From assembly GCF_030463535.1 (NCBI RefSeq), contig NC_132878.1, positions 91,285,507 through 91,349,506 on the forward strand: a DNA stretch of 64,000 nt. The letters are read 5' to 3'. Source of the DNA: Salminus brasiliensis (lineage: Eukaryota > Chordata > Actinopteri > Characiformes > Bryconidae). The position numbers and the translations under genes are program-made. The notes beneath the pieces were generated by a model that ran no database searches, was not told the DNA's origin, and saw nothing but the letters and a program-made list of their open reading frames with translations. Of this stretch, positions 1-10,150 are shown one piece after another; the stretch's first letter is position 1; every line of letters begins with the position of its first letter.

Positions 1-71
1 ATATCTTGCATGTTAAGAATGGTACAAATGATTCTACAGAGCTCAAGTAATGCTTTCTACATCAAGTCATA

Positions 72-686
72 GGGCCCTATTTTAGCAATCTTAGGCAAGC
101 TGTTAACGGTGCACAGCGCAGCTTGATTTAGGGCGTGTCAGTGTGTCTTTGCTATCATAACAATGGGAAAAGTACACCTTGCTCGGCTCGAAATGCGTAA
201 CAAGCATGTACTAGGTCTCTTAATGAATCATGGGTGTCCTGCCATTCCAGTCTGACTTTAGCGTATTGCTATTTCAGTGGCGCACTGCGTACGATCTGGG
301 AGGGCTTGCTGAAGCGGTGGAGCGCCTCGCCTCTAGATTAATGTCGTTTTACTCTGCTGCCAACGGCACGAGCTATGAGTACACGCACCGGGCACTCGTC
401 TGTGACAGTTCAATGCCAAAATAGCAACGAACGTCTGACTGTTGACGTCTACCTAGGTTGTTTTCAGTCACCTGCATTTTTTCCGTTGCCACAATAGCAA
501 CACGCCAAAAATCGACCTAATCACACCTCATTCCGAGACCACCAAGCCCATCGCCGTAGATATATTCACAGGCACTGTTGCTATTTATAGGACGCAGGCG
601 GAAGGTGTGAAAATAGACTGTTGGTGGGGTGTAAGATAGCAATAAGCATCGCTACGCACCTTGAGCAGGGTGTAAGAGAGGGCCCA
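72..686. mobile_element. MITE-like non-autonomous DNA element with GGGCCCT termini
   Basis: The segment starts with gggccctattttagca and ends with gtaagagagggccc, so the ends are imperfect inverted repeats sharing GGGCCCT followed by a T/A-rich run. The sequence tgctat/atagcaa recurs inside. Teleost genomes contain many non-autonomous DNA elements beginning GGGCCCTATTTT. No transposase is visible. A 64-codon open frame inside has no recognisable protein features. The superfamily cannot be assigned, and the outer few bases of each end are uncertain. Confidence 0.5.
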
Positions 687-2260
687 GTGTCACGCCAAAA
701 TGCTTCTGGGAAGCCCAGTGCAGACTGGTTTATTGATAAGGTCTCCAGTACTGCTGCCTCAAAAGAAACCCCACAAATTACGACCCCCAGTATTTAGAAA
801 TGATATATTTTTTTAAAGCATTTTGGCCCCTCCCCTTCCCTGCCCACCTTACTTTGATAGGCTGCACCCAAATGACTAATTATCAGGGAATTCCACCAAA
901 TATGATGCATGAAAGACCCCAAAATACACAAAGGGACATGTTGGCATGTCATGGCAATATTATTCAAATTCTTGGTACAAATTCAGTTAATTAAGACATA
1001 TTGAAATCATTATACCCTAAATATGAATATGTATAAAACTTGTTAAGCAGTATATGAGTGTATTTACGTCCTTATGTATGGTGTTCTAACAGTTACTTAT
1101 AATCTGTATATAAGCATATAGTGTATTAACCATACTAACACTGTCTAATCTCATGGTCTATTCTCAGGCTTTGTTAACATAGTCTTAAACACTGCATGCA
1201 TTTATTCGTTAGTCTGGATTGCACTTTATAAATGTGCTCAGTTGGGAAGTCTCTGTCAGTTATATTAGTAATCATATTGTCTGATGTCTGATGATTATTC
1301 TGATGATTTGCAAAGCCTTTAACCGATTCAGTAATACAAGGAAGCTTTAAAAATGTATGTATGCTGAAGTTTGGAGGAAGGAGCATGCCTGAAGCCCCTC
1401 TTTCTCCCAATCTAACATCCTATAAATTTCAGCTTAGAACAGTGTTTCGCAACCCACCACCACCACCACCCCGTCACATCACTTTAACTCCAAGCCATAT
1501 CTCTCAGTCATAGCTCCACTTATCAGATGGGGGTCTGGCTTTCTACCACAAAGCAGAAGCCACTCAAGCTCCAGCTCAAAGTTCTCTGAGGTCTCCTTCC
1601 TTTCTAAGAGTCTCCTCTCATATCATCATTTAATAAGCTGACCGCATGGACCAAACTCACAAAAATAGACAATAGAATATAAACAGTCTGTCTATTAGGG
1701 GCTGTTTCTCACTGTAGAACGTGTATCATCATGCAAACTGCCATGTACTGATTACTCATTTATCAAGAAGGTAAACTGTAACTGATGTATTTATTAAATG
1801 TATATTCATTGAGCCTTCGTGTCCTGCATTCGTGTTGTATACTGCTTTAAAAATGAGCAAAAAATCCATTGCTTTGAATCTGTCTCCTGCACAGGACACT
1901 CTCTTATAGAGTAAACACACTGAATACTGGTTTTGTTGAAAGGTAGTGTACACAAGAACTCTCCAGCAAGAAACCCTGGCTTCAGGCAGCTCAGAGGCCA
2001 TTCCAAAATCACCAAAGTGGTGCCCTATTTTGTCTGTGCAATTCTGCTGTCTCAGGCTGGCCTACATAGACCTGAAAGAGGGCATGAAAGATGGCTTGTC
2101 AACCGTGAAAAGGACGGCCAAAGTGAAAAGAGTCAGCAGCTCAGGATTCTCACCCAGATGCCTTGTTCTCAAAGCTCCCCTCACACTGTAAACCCTGCTG
2201 ACTGCAAGACTAAAAAAGACTATATGGAGAACTCTGTGACCTTTAATGCATTATTACTGA
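687..2260. other. Intergenic, no gene recognised
   Basis: AT-rich sequence with a short CAC run near 1457-1473. Short open frames on both strands lack domains, splice context or codon bias. I see no RNA gene or clear mobile element. Confidence 0.5.
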
Positions 2261-2763
2261 CACTATGTGGACAAAAGTATTGGGACACCTGCACATTAAT
2301 TGTTTCTATTAAAATTAATGCTATTAAAAAGAGTTTCTCCTGCTTTTGTTGGAGTAACTGTCTCTATTGCCCAGGGAAGAAGACTGTCTACTAGATTTTG
2401 GAGGAGCATCGCTGTGAGGATTTGATTGCATTCAGCAACAAGAGCGTTAGTGAGGTCGGGATGTCGGATGATCACCACCCCACCTCCTACATCCCAAACT
2501 CCCCACCTCATCCCGAAAGTATTGGATGGAGCACCATCTATCATTCCAGAGAACACAGTTCTCTCAGTGCTGGGGGGCTTTATACCCCTCTAGCCCACAC
2601 CTGGCATTAAGCAGCATGGTGCCAATAGGTTCATGTACTTCTCTACATGGACTAGACAAGCTGTTTGTGTGCATTTGCACATCTGTGTCATCAGTGAGTG
2701 CAAGTTATAGTCACTAAATGCATTCATTAGAAGGGGTGTCCATAAACATTTGGACATATAGTG
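2261..2763 (+). mobile_element. MITE-1 copy A (near full length)
   Basis: The left end reads cactatgtggacaaaagtat and the right end reads atttggacatatagtg. These are imperfect inverted repeats of the form CACTATATGKMCAAA. The interior matches six other copies in this window, including the segments ctgcttttgttggagtaactg, ggatgatcaccaccc, gtattggatggagcacca and ggcattaagcagcatggtgcc. Ends and size (about 500 bp) resemble Tc1/mariner-derived MITEs. It has no coding capacity; the small open frames across it are by-products of the repeat. Confidence 0.75.
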
Positions 2764-3655
2764 TATTACAATTGCTATATCTCTGTTGTAAAGGCTAATA
2801 CTGTGCTAATGAGGAACAAACTATGCACTGACCAGACCAGCTGTAATTCATTGTGTCATTGCTGCAGATTACAGCTACAGCTACCAATCAGAGTTATATA
2901 TGGCACGCATAATACAATTTCCATTTCCTGTTATTGTTTCACAATACCATGATTAACAAACCCTTGTTGACGTGGATTGCTGTTAAATCTATGCAGCGGA
3001 CACATACACCACTCAAAGCCGCGTTTAATTTAATTACAGCGTTTACACATAAGTCAGCATTTCCCTCCATGCAGGCCTGTTTTAATAGATGGAGAGTAAC
3101 TCCACTGCTACGGTTCAGCCAAGGCCTAGAATGCTGAACTCAGCTCGATGGAGCCAGTCATTAAGGCTGCTGAGATGGAGAGCTGGGGAACGATCCATCA
3201 TTTCTTTGTCAGTAAAGAGAGGGAGAATAAGGGCTTAAGGTAGCACGCCGCTCTATTGTAAATCAATATAGCCAAAACGAATGGGGCTTGTGGTCTTTGA
3301 ACCATGTGCCGTGTAAACCATGGCCCTCGGCTCCGGTTTTTGCATATTAAAAGTATTCTGATGCAGGCAAATTAGGCAAACTGGTCACAGCAGCTCGCTG
3401 TGATCACTTGTATAGATTGGCTCTCGGAGGTCAGTTCAATAGGTTGCATTTGGTGTGTGTTGTTCATTTGGCTTGAATAAACACATCATATTTAATTGTA
3501 ATACATTTTTTTAGGGAAAAGTGAGTTTGTATCACTTATCTTTTGGTCACATGGGAGCACTGATTTTTGATTGTGTATAGACCCAACATTTTCTCACTGT
3601 CCCGCAAAAACCTTGCATCTTCAAGATGGCAACTTGGAGACATTGAAGTTGTTCA
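2764..3655. other. Intergenic; complex sequence, possible regulatory DNA
   Basis: No gene recognised. From about 2960 to 3440 the sequence is balanced in base composition and free of simple repeats, unlike its surroundings. That would fit a conserved non-coding element, but conservation cannot be judged from one sequence. From 3540 the text becomes similar to a dispersed repeat seen elsewhere (aagtcaatgtaaaatat, tttctattggt). Confidence 0.3.
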
Positions 3656-3826
3656 TTCATTGTCAAGTCAATGTAAAATATATTTTATTTCAAGTCATAT
3701 TGGTGCATTTCTAGTGGTTAATTAGTATTGTAATTGTAATTAACCAGTAATTTTTGCATGACAGCAACAATTTATTATCTATTCATTATGTAATCAGGTC
3801 AAACTGGTGCTGCTGTGGATGGATGG
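3656..3826. repeat. Direct duplication, copy 1
   Basis: The block from gtcaagtcaatgtaaaatat to gtgctgctgtggat is repeated at 4004-4188 with small indels and substitutions. Each copy runs directly into a GGAT/GATA microsatellite at its right end. Confidence 0.8.
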
Positions 3827-3925
3827 ATGGATGGATGAATAGATAGATAGATGGATAGATAGATAGATAGATTGATCGATCATGAGAGAGATAAATAGAT
3901 GGATGAATGGATGGATGGATGGATA
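3819..3925. repeat. GGAT/GATA microsatellite
   Basis: Compound tetranucleotide tract of ggat and agat units with interruptions, directly following duplication copy 1. Confidence 0.9.
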
Positions 3926-4003
3926 GCATTCAACATTTAATCACAATTGACCAATCAGGACAACCTGCTGTGTTTTTCGTTATTACATTAAAAAAACATT
4001 AAT

Positions 4004-4185
4004 CGTCAAGTCAATGTAAAATATATTTTATTTGAAGTCATATTTGTGCGTTTCTATTGGTTAATTAGTATTGTAATTAACCAGTAATCCAAGTATTGGA
4101 TTGATATTCCATCAAGACTTTTTGCATGACAGCAACAATTTATTATGTATTTATTATGTAATCAGGTCAAACTGGTGCTGCTGTG

Positions 4186-4188
<3 letters not shown>
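4004..4188. repeat. Direct duplication, copy 2
   Basis: Second copy of the 3656-3826 block. It has an extra stretch (ccaagtattggattgatatt) and ends in the same gtgctgctgtggat before a GATA tract. Confidence 0.8.

Positions 4189-4223
<35 letters not shown>
4186..4223. repeat. GATA microsatellite
   Basis: About nine uninterrupted gata units at the right edge of duplication copy 2. Confidence 0.92.
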
Positions 4224-4990
4224 CAGATGTTGAAACGATGTTGAAATGTTCAACCTAAATAAAGATTTACCACTAATTTACAACTGTCTGCATTGCCAAG
4301 AACCAAGAAACCAAGAACACATGTGTAGGTCTACTGGTGGGTTTGGCTACTAAACAAAATGGCTAGGTTTATGTTGTGGTCATGTCAAACAATGTAAGAA
4401 ATAGTCAATAATAAAGTCCTCTACAATTAACCATTTTACACCAAACCGCTCTGAAAGAGTTTGTTTACATCTCACTGACTGATTTATGCAGATCTTTGGT
4501 GGGAAATTGGTGTAATTCCCCTTTAAAGGCTAAGCCTCTCTGAAATGGCCAGTTGGCATGTGTTAACTACGCTGTTTATATTGTACAAAAATCTAGATTT
4601 GTGGTTCGAACACCAAAACAAACTCTAAGTTACTGATATTGTAAGAAGGTATACAACACCAGGCCTGTCCAAATGTTTCTTCAGTAGGTTTACAGACAGC
4701 CTGGCTCAGCCAGTGGAAAAACTCTTGTATTCATTAGTGGTTGAGTGGCTTCTGCTCTGGTTGATGCTATTGATCTGCAGAGCTCTTATCTCCGATAAAG
4801 GTTTTCCTGTGGCTTAGTTTTAACCCTAGCTGTTGCTGCAAGCTAACCAGCATGTTTTCAACCCATCTGATCCATTTCCTCCCTTAAAAGGACAGGCTTC
4901 ATCTGCGTCTGCGCTTGCTCTGGTGACAGATGGCGCTAGCAGCACGTTTATTGCCTGAATGCTGAAGGAACTTTTTGTGTGGATGTCTTG

Positions 4991-5022
<32 letters not shown>

Positions 5023-5840
5023 GTGTGTGTGCTCTGTCTCTTCCACTGACTTCTCTCATTCCTCTAAGAGTGAGCAGGTGCTCATTTATAGTACTTTGAC
5101 AAGACGACAGGACGGCGGTAACACAGGGCCGAGATGTTAGCTTCTGCTTTTAAATCTACCCTGCTGTGAGAGGAGCTCTCTGGGTCCAGCCTTGTCCAGG
5201 AAGAGATATCAGCCAATATCAATATTTCATAAATGAGTGATTTTACGAAGGCCAGCATTAGAGCCGCGTGCTGTAGGCGGTCGATCAATCCCAGGATGCC
5301 TCAGTGCGGCTGCATCTGCCAATCGCAGCCCGAGCTAATGATATTACCCATCCGTCAGAGTGGACCATCGACCCACTCGCTGCTCCCTAAGTGGCCTGAT
5401 CTGATAAAAAGCATTAAAACATTTGTTCGGTGACACACAGCAGCTCACCCTGACCGGGCGTATAGATTGGGGTACTGTTTTTTTGTTTTTTTTTCCCCCG
5501 CCTGTGCGGGTTCTGTCCCTTTCCTTTAAAGGGCTCATATTCAACATTTTCTTTGTACTTTATTTTTAAAGCAGCAATATGTAAAAAAAATAATACAAAA
5601 TGGTGTTTTGTGCTTCTGGACTCCCCCTACAGTTGGGGAGTGTAATTTACTTGTGAAACACTGCAGTAGATAAAAGTCATGCTATGAGCGCCCCCTCGTG
5701 GACAGAATATGACTCGGGTCATGCGGCCGTACGCATGTTCTGGTGAAGTAGCAGAGACACAATGAGACACTATTCTGCCTGTGATTGTAAAGCTAAATCT
5801 GAAACTATTTTAAGGCACAACTGCTACATAGTGTCAGCGA
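4224..5840. other. Intergenic; CT microsatellite and a complex segment
   Basis: Contains a (CT)n tract at about 4989-5018. The segment 5090-5450 is complex and fairly GC-balanced, with homeodomain-like TAAT and AATCAATC cores. It could be non-coding regulatory DNA, but the open frames here show no protein family. No gene is recognised. Confidence 0.35.
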
Positions 5841-5944
5841 GTGGAGGCGGGGTTACATAACCTTTACATAATAGAAGGAAAAATTCTCACTATTACATCA
5901 TCAAAGAAGGTGGAGTTTAAAATTAATTTACAGAAATTAATTTT

Positions 5945-6265
5945 AGGTTCTTTTATGGCATTGCTTAAAAGGTTTCTACACAGTGTCACATGGTTCCACA
6001 AAGCCTCAAACCTCAGAAGGTTCTTCCCACACAGCACCTCTCTTACAAAATATGGTTCTTCATGGAACCAAAATCAGTCTTGTATGGCATTGCATTAAAG
6101 AAGAAGAACCATATTTTGTAAAAGAGGTGCATGTGTGAAGAAGGCTGACTTCCTTAAACCTTTAAAAGGTTCTTCACACACACATTGCTTACAAACACGG
6201 TTCTTTACGGAACCAAAAAAGGTTTGTTTACGGCATTGCACAAGAAAAACCCTTTGTATTACCTT
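5945..6265. repeat. GGTTCTTC / GAAGAACC inverted-repeat cluster
   Basis: Repeated ggttcttc and its complement gaagaacc alternate with aaaatatggttcttcatgg and ggaaccaaaa, giving several hairpin-forming pairs. The sequence acaaaatatggttctt near 6045 is mirrored by gaagaaccatattttgt near 6105. Related motifs occur at 19210-19370, 19701-19805 and 40138-40260. It resembles a degraded family of short palindromic fish elements. No coding. Confidence 0.6.
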
Positions 6266-7117
6266 TGTTTAAGATTGCTCACCCCAACAATACTGCAGGA
6301 GCAACGCTGCTTCTTTCAGAGTGAATGGGCGGAGCTAAACTGCTGTGTACTGAATAAGGAGCCATATGACATCACAACCATGACTAATTGAGGTTTATGT
6401 CCATATATGGAGTGTAGATTATGTTCAGAAATTTGTACCACAGTTATAAACCACATCAAACTGTTACATATCAAAATATGAGTTTTGATGAAAAGCTATC
6501 CTTTAAAATTTCAAAATAAAAGTCCTAACTGCTACATTTAAGGAAAGAAGGCTTAGCAGTTCACAAAATGGTAGTGGTGTAGGCCTGCACAGCAGGCCTC
6601 ATTGGTCACTCTGGGGCCTGTACATGTGAATTAGCACTGCTGGCTGACTGTAGTTGTCTGTCTCAGCACAGCAGTGAGCTCTTCCACTGTCTATCACTGT
6701 CTGCCTACTAGGAACACGTCAGCACTGAGGAATCTCTCCCTCACTCTCGCTCTCATGGGCTTTAACTCCCTTATTTTCTCTCTCTCTTGCTCCATGTCTG
6801 TCTCACACCCACCCCCACACACATACACACTCTCTCACGGTGAGATAAGCCCACCCCTCCCCTGTGTTGACGCTAAACACAGAGTGAGTCTTCCCAGCAC
6901 TGCAGTATATCAGCCTGTCAGTCTTCTGCTCAGCACAGCCCAGTGTCTCTCATGCCATCTTTATGAAGCAAGCAAAGCCAGAAAACATCACGCTGACTGA
7001 TTCGGCCTTTATGTAATAATGTAGTATATTTGTATTTCTCTCTCTCTCTGTCTCACACACATTTATAGTTATGTCTGTCTGACTTTAGCCCAGAGCCCTA
7101 TTTTTTAATGATTTGGT
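6266..7117. other. Intergenic, no gene recognised
   Basis: Contains short CT/CA-rich stretches at 6780-6835 and 7038-7061. No gene, RNA or clear element seen. Confidence 0.45.
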
Positions 7118-7400
7118 AATGTGGATTTTCCAGGTTTACAGTTCAGACCTAAGGGACCTTTATTGTATTAATGTGGATTTTCCAAGTTTACAGTTCAGAT
7201 CTTAAGGCCTTTATTGTATTAATGTGGATTTCCCAAGTTTACAGTTCAGATCTTAAGGCCTTTATTGTATTAATGTGGATTTTCCAAGTTTACAGTTCAG
7301 ATCTTAAGGCCTTTATTGTATTAATGTGGATTTTCCAAGTTTACAGTCCAGATTTTAGGGACTTTTATTTTGTCAATGTGCATTTTCTAGGCTTAAAGTT
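7118..7400. repeat. 51-bp minisatellite (about 5.5 copies)
   Basis: Units begin aatgtggattttccaagttt at 7118, 7170, 7221, 7272, 7323 and 7374. All spacings are 51 bp except the first, which is 52. The unit length is a multiple of three, so an 87-codon frame with a 17-residue repeat stays open across it. That is expected for any stop-free 51-bp unit and does not by itself indicate a gene. Confidence 0.9.
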
Positions 7401-7659
7401 AAATAAAATAAAACTAATGAAAAAAATAAAATAAAATATGAACTTCAATAAAAGAAAGCTATCATGATATTGTATGAGAGGCTAAAGGGGACTTGTGATT
7501 CCATTGTGATGGGCAGTCGAATGTCTCCATGATGTCAAAATGTGCATGTTTTTAATGAATCTGGAGACATCAAATATTTTATTCATGAGGATTTTCCAAG
7601 CTTAAAGTCCAGTAAATATAATTTTAAAATATTTTTTAATTTAATAAAAATAAAGCTTT

Positions 7660-7900
7660 TGCAATTTGGGGAAAAAAAAATGTCCCTTATGATGGCCAAT
7701 CTTGGTGCCAAAATGTTGATGTTTTCACAAATACTTACACATATAAGTCACTCAAAAACCTTGTATCTCCAAAACAGCAACTTTACAGAAGAAGGAAAAG
7801 CCCTTTCAATCCTTTAAGATGTTATTCCAAGTCATTTAGGATCATTTCTATTGGTCAGTTCATCATGAAATCTGACACAGTATAGTACAAAAGTACTGCC
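7660..7900. repeat. Dispersed repeat (R1) fragment
   Basis: The string of phrases accttgtatctccaaaacag, agaagg, atttctattggtca and catcatgaaatctgacaca recurs in the same order at 9000-9220 and, several times, at 32400-34060. Family unknown; no coding. Confidence 0.6.
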
Positions 7901-8012
7901 AGATTCAACAGTGACAAACTGCTCTTAACGTATCATTAAAGCAATGTCAGTTTGAGCTTCAGTGTAATTACAGTTCACCTGAAAAGGAACTGCAGCCAAA
8001 TGAGGCAGTAAA

Positions 8013-8072
8013 TTCCAGATACTGTTCCAGAGACATTTAATTAAGACAGCTCTGCTGGCCCAGGCCCCTGAG

Positions 8073-8105
<33 letters not shown>

Positions 8106-8170
8106 TGAAAGTGCATGGGCTGGGGTTTCATTGACCCCCCAGCAAGAGAGTATGAAAGAATGAACACAAG

Positions 8171-8210
<40 letters not shown>
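8013..8210. repeat. Duplicated block with GT and GA microsatellites, copy 1
   Basis: Begins atactgttccagagacat and ends gagtatgaaagaatgaacac followed by a (GA)n tract at 8172-8210. A (GT)n tract lies at 8076-8103. Matching block at 8716-8900. Open frames across it are low-complexity artefacts. Confidence 0.8.
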
Positions 8211-8212
<2 letters not shown>

Positions 8213-8715
8213 CATGGACAAAAGGAAGCGAGAGTCAGGAAACAGCCCAGCACTCTCTCAGCTCTGGGACATGGAAAATAATTGTTAATAGTGTTGACCT
8301 GAACGTCTGTCTCTATCCGGCCTGTCACAATACCCGCATTTCAACTTTGATAACAGCAATATCCCAGTACTGCACACTAAAACCACACCCTGATAATTCA
8401 TCAGAAACACTTCTCACTGTCTGAACACAGGACTGCTCATTAAAGCAAAACCCACGTTGTTTATTAACATGATGATCAAATTCAGCATCTTTATCAGTGC
8501 AAATCCTTCAAATGTTTAATAGATCCAATATTTAATAAAGTCGAACTGTAGCCTATTTATCACAAACACTCACAGTCATACACAGTCATACACAGTTAAT
8601 GTCAAACACTTTGATGATTGTCCGGCCACATTAAACACAAGATCAAAAGACAAGATACGAGAGATAAAATACAGCATAAACAGGAAATAAATAATCTGGA
8701 AAATTATTAACAAAG

Positions 8716-8912
8716 ATACTGTTCCAGAGACATCCAATTAAGACAGCCTTATTGTCCCAGGCCCCTGAGACTGTGTGTATGCGTGTGTAGTAAAAGTGCA
8801 TGGGCTTGGATTGGGGTTTAATTGACCCCCTCAGCAAGAGAGTATGAAAGAATGAACACAACAGCGAGAGAGAGACAGACAGACAGACAGAGAGAGAGAG
8901 ACAGACAGAGAG
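8716..8912. repeat. Duplicated block with GA/GACA microsatellite, copy 2
   Basis: Second copy of the 8013-8210 block, about 700 bp downstream, with a shorter GT stretch and a GA/GACA tract at its right end. Divergence is moderate (scattered substitutions), so this is an older local duplication. Confidence 0.8.
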
Positions 8913-8995
8913 AATGATATTTCCCAAATGACAGAAAGCTTTGTAAGTTTTTACTTTATTTTATAAAATGAAAACCTGAACTTTAAGCTTGTAAA

Positions 8996-9222
8996 ATCCT
9001 AACATTAACAAAATATGTGATGTCCCCAGGACATGCACGTTTTAACATCAAGGAGACATTTGGCTGCAAATCATGATGGAAAAAGCCCCTTTAGCCCCCA
9101 TAAAATACCACGTTTTTCCAGAAACAAGCAGACTTTACAGGAGAAGGCAGAAATGCCCTTAACTCTGAATTAAGTTTATTCTGAGCTATTTAGAGCATTT
9201 CTATTGGTCCATATATAGGTCC
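8996..9222. repeat. Dispersed repeat (R1) fragment
   Basis: Matches the order of phrases seen at 7660-7900 and 32400-34060 (tttacaggagaaggcag, gcatttctattggtcc). It is followed by a GATA/TATA tract at 9225-9275. Confidence 0.55.
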
Positions 9223-9275
9223 ATATATATATAGATAGATAGATAGATATATGTAGATATGTAGATAGATAGTAC

Positions 9276-9837
9276 TCCCTATTTTGTTAATGTGTATTTT
9301 TTTACTTCCTTATTACAGTTTATATATATAAATGCAGAAAGAGTGAAGTCAGTTAAACCTGGCCTCTTTACAAATGTTCTGAGGGTCAGATTGTAAAACA
9401 GTGAACAGGTAAACAGTAAAATTACATATAAAGGTCAAATAAACACAGACTGCATTATAAAGCAATAATCTAAATGCAGTTGTGTTTTATAGTGAGGAGT
9501 TTATTACTTTTATAACATTGTCATAAAATACAACAATCATAATACCCGCATTAACAGGAACAACAATTCCAAAGTATTTTATTTTAAAGGGCTTCTATCA
9601 CAGACAATTTGGAAATGGAAATGTTCTTCATTTAAAATGGACTTAAATGTAGTGTGTAAAAGCTGTTAAAGTTTAAACACACCATTTATTCCCTGGTTCA
9701 TCCAGTTCGTATATGAAAACTGAGCTGCAAATACAGCCTGGCGTTAAGTCATTGTTTTTGTGAAGACAGAGAGCGACTCTGCTGTTCATTCGTTCCACCA
9801 TTTTGGTGCAGGACAGAAAACAGTCTGGATGCTCGTC
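9276..9837. other. Intergenic, no gene recognised
   Basis: AT-rich, no recognisable repeat or gene. Confidence 0.45.
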
Positions 9838-10150
9838 TTTCGTGGATTTTGAGGGATGGCGGGTCGAGCCGAGCCGTACTTGAAGCTGGAAGGGCTCTTG
9901 GTGCGGATCAGCTTTTGACCATTGCCATCAAGTATGGAGGGGCTGGCTGGTCCAGTCTTGGCTTTGTAGGCCAGCGTCAGAGGTTTGAATCTGATGACCT
10001 GGGCAGCAGCTACAGGAAGCTACAGTGAAGAGAACGCAGCAGTGGAGATGAACATGGCTGAATTTAGGAACGTTGAAGACGACCCGTGCTGCTGAATTCT
10101 GGATAAGTTGTAGGGGTCTGATGGTGCACAAAGGAAGACCAGCCAGAAGA
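9838..10150 (-). mobile_element. L2-type LINE fragment, antisense
   Basis: The reverse complement matches the L2 fragments at 54101-54565 and 57002-57466, from gtgcaccatcagacccctac to the ccgccatccctcaaaatcca region. The encoded peptide includes [20 protein letters not shown] and KFSHVHLHCC. This is the C-terminal, post-RT region of fish L2 LINEs. The frame is shifted partway, and both ends are truncated, so it is a dead relic. Confidence 0.8.

Noticed and set aside
2398..2717. Protein-coding frames in MITE-1 copies (also 17286-17632, 19862-20158, 35031-35258)
   Set aside because: Similar frames recur only because the MITE interior repeats. Frames differ between copies and carry stops at different places.
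4826..5059. Frame with an RERERE-type repeat
   Set aside because: Product of a CT/GA microsatellite. The same holds for frames at 7925-8328 and 8643-8927 and the TA-tract frames at 44733-44992 and 48626-48820.
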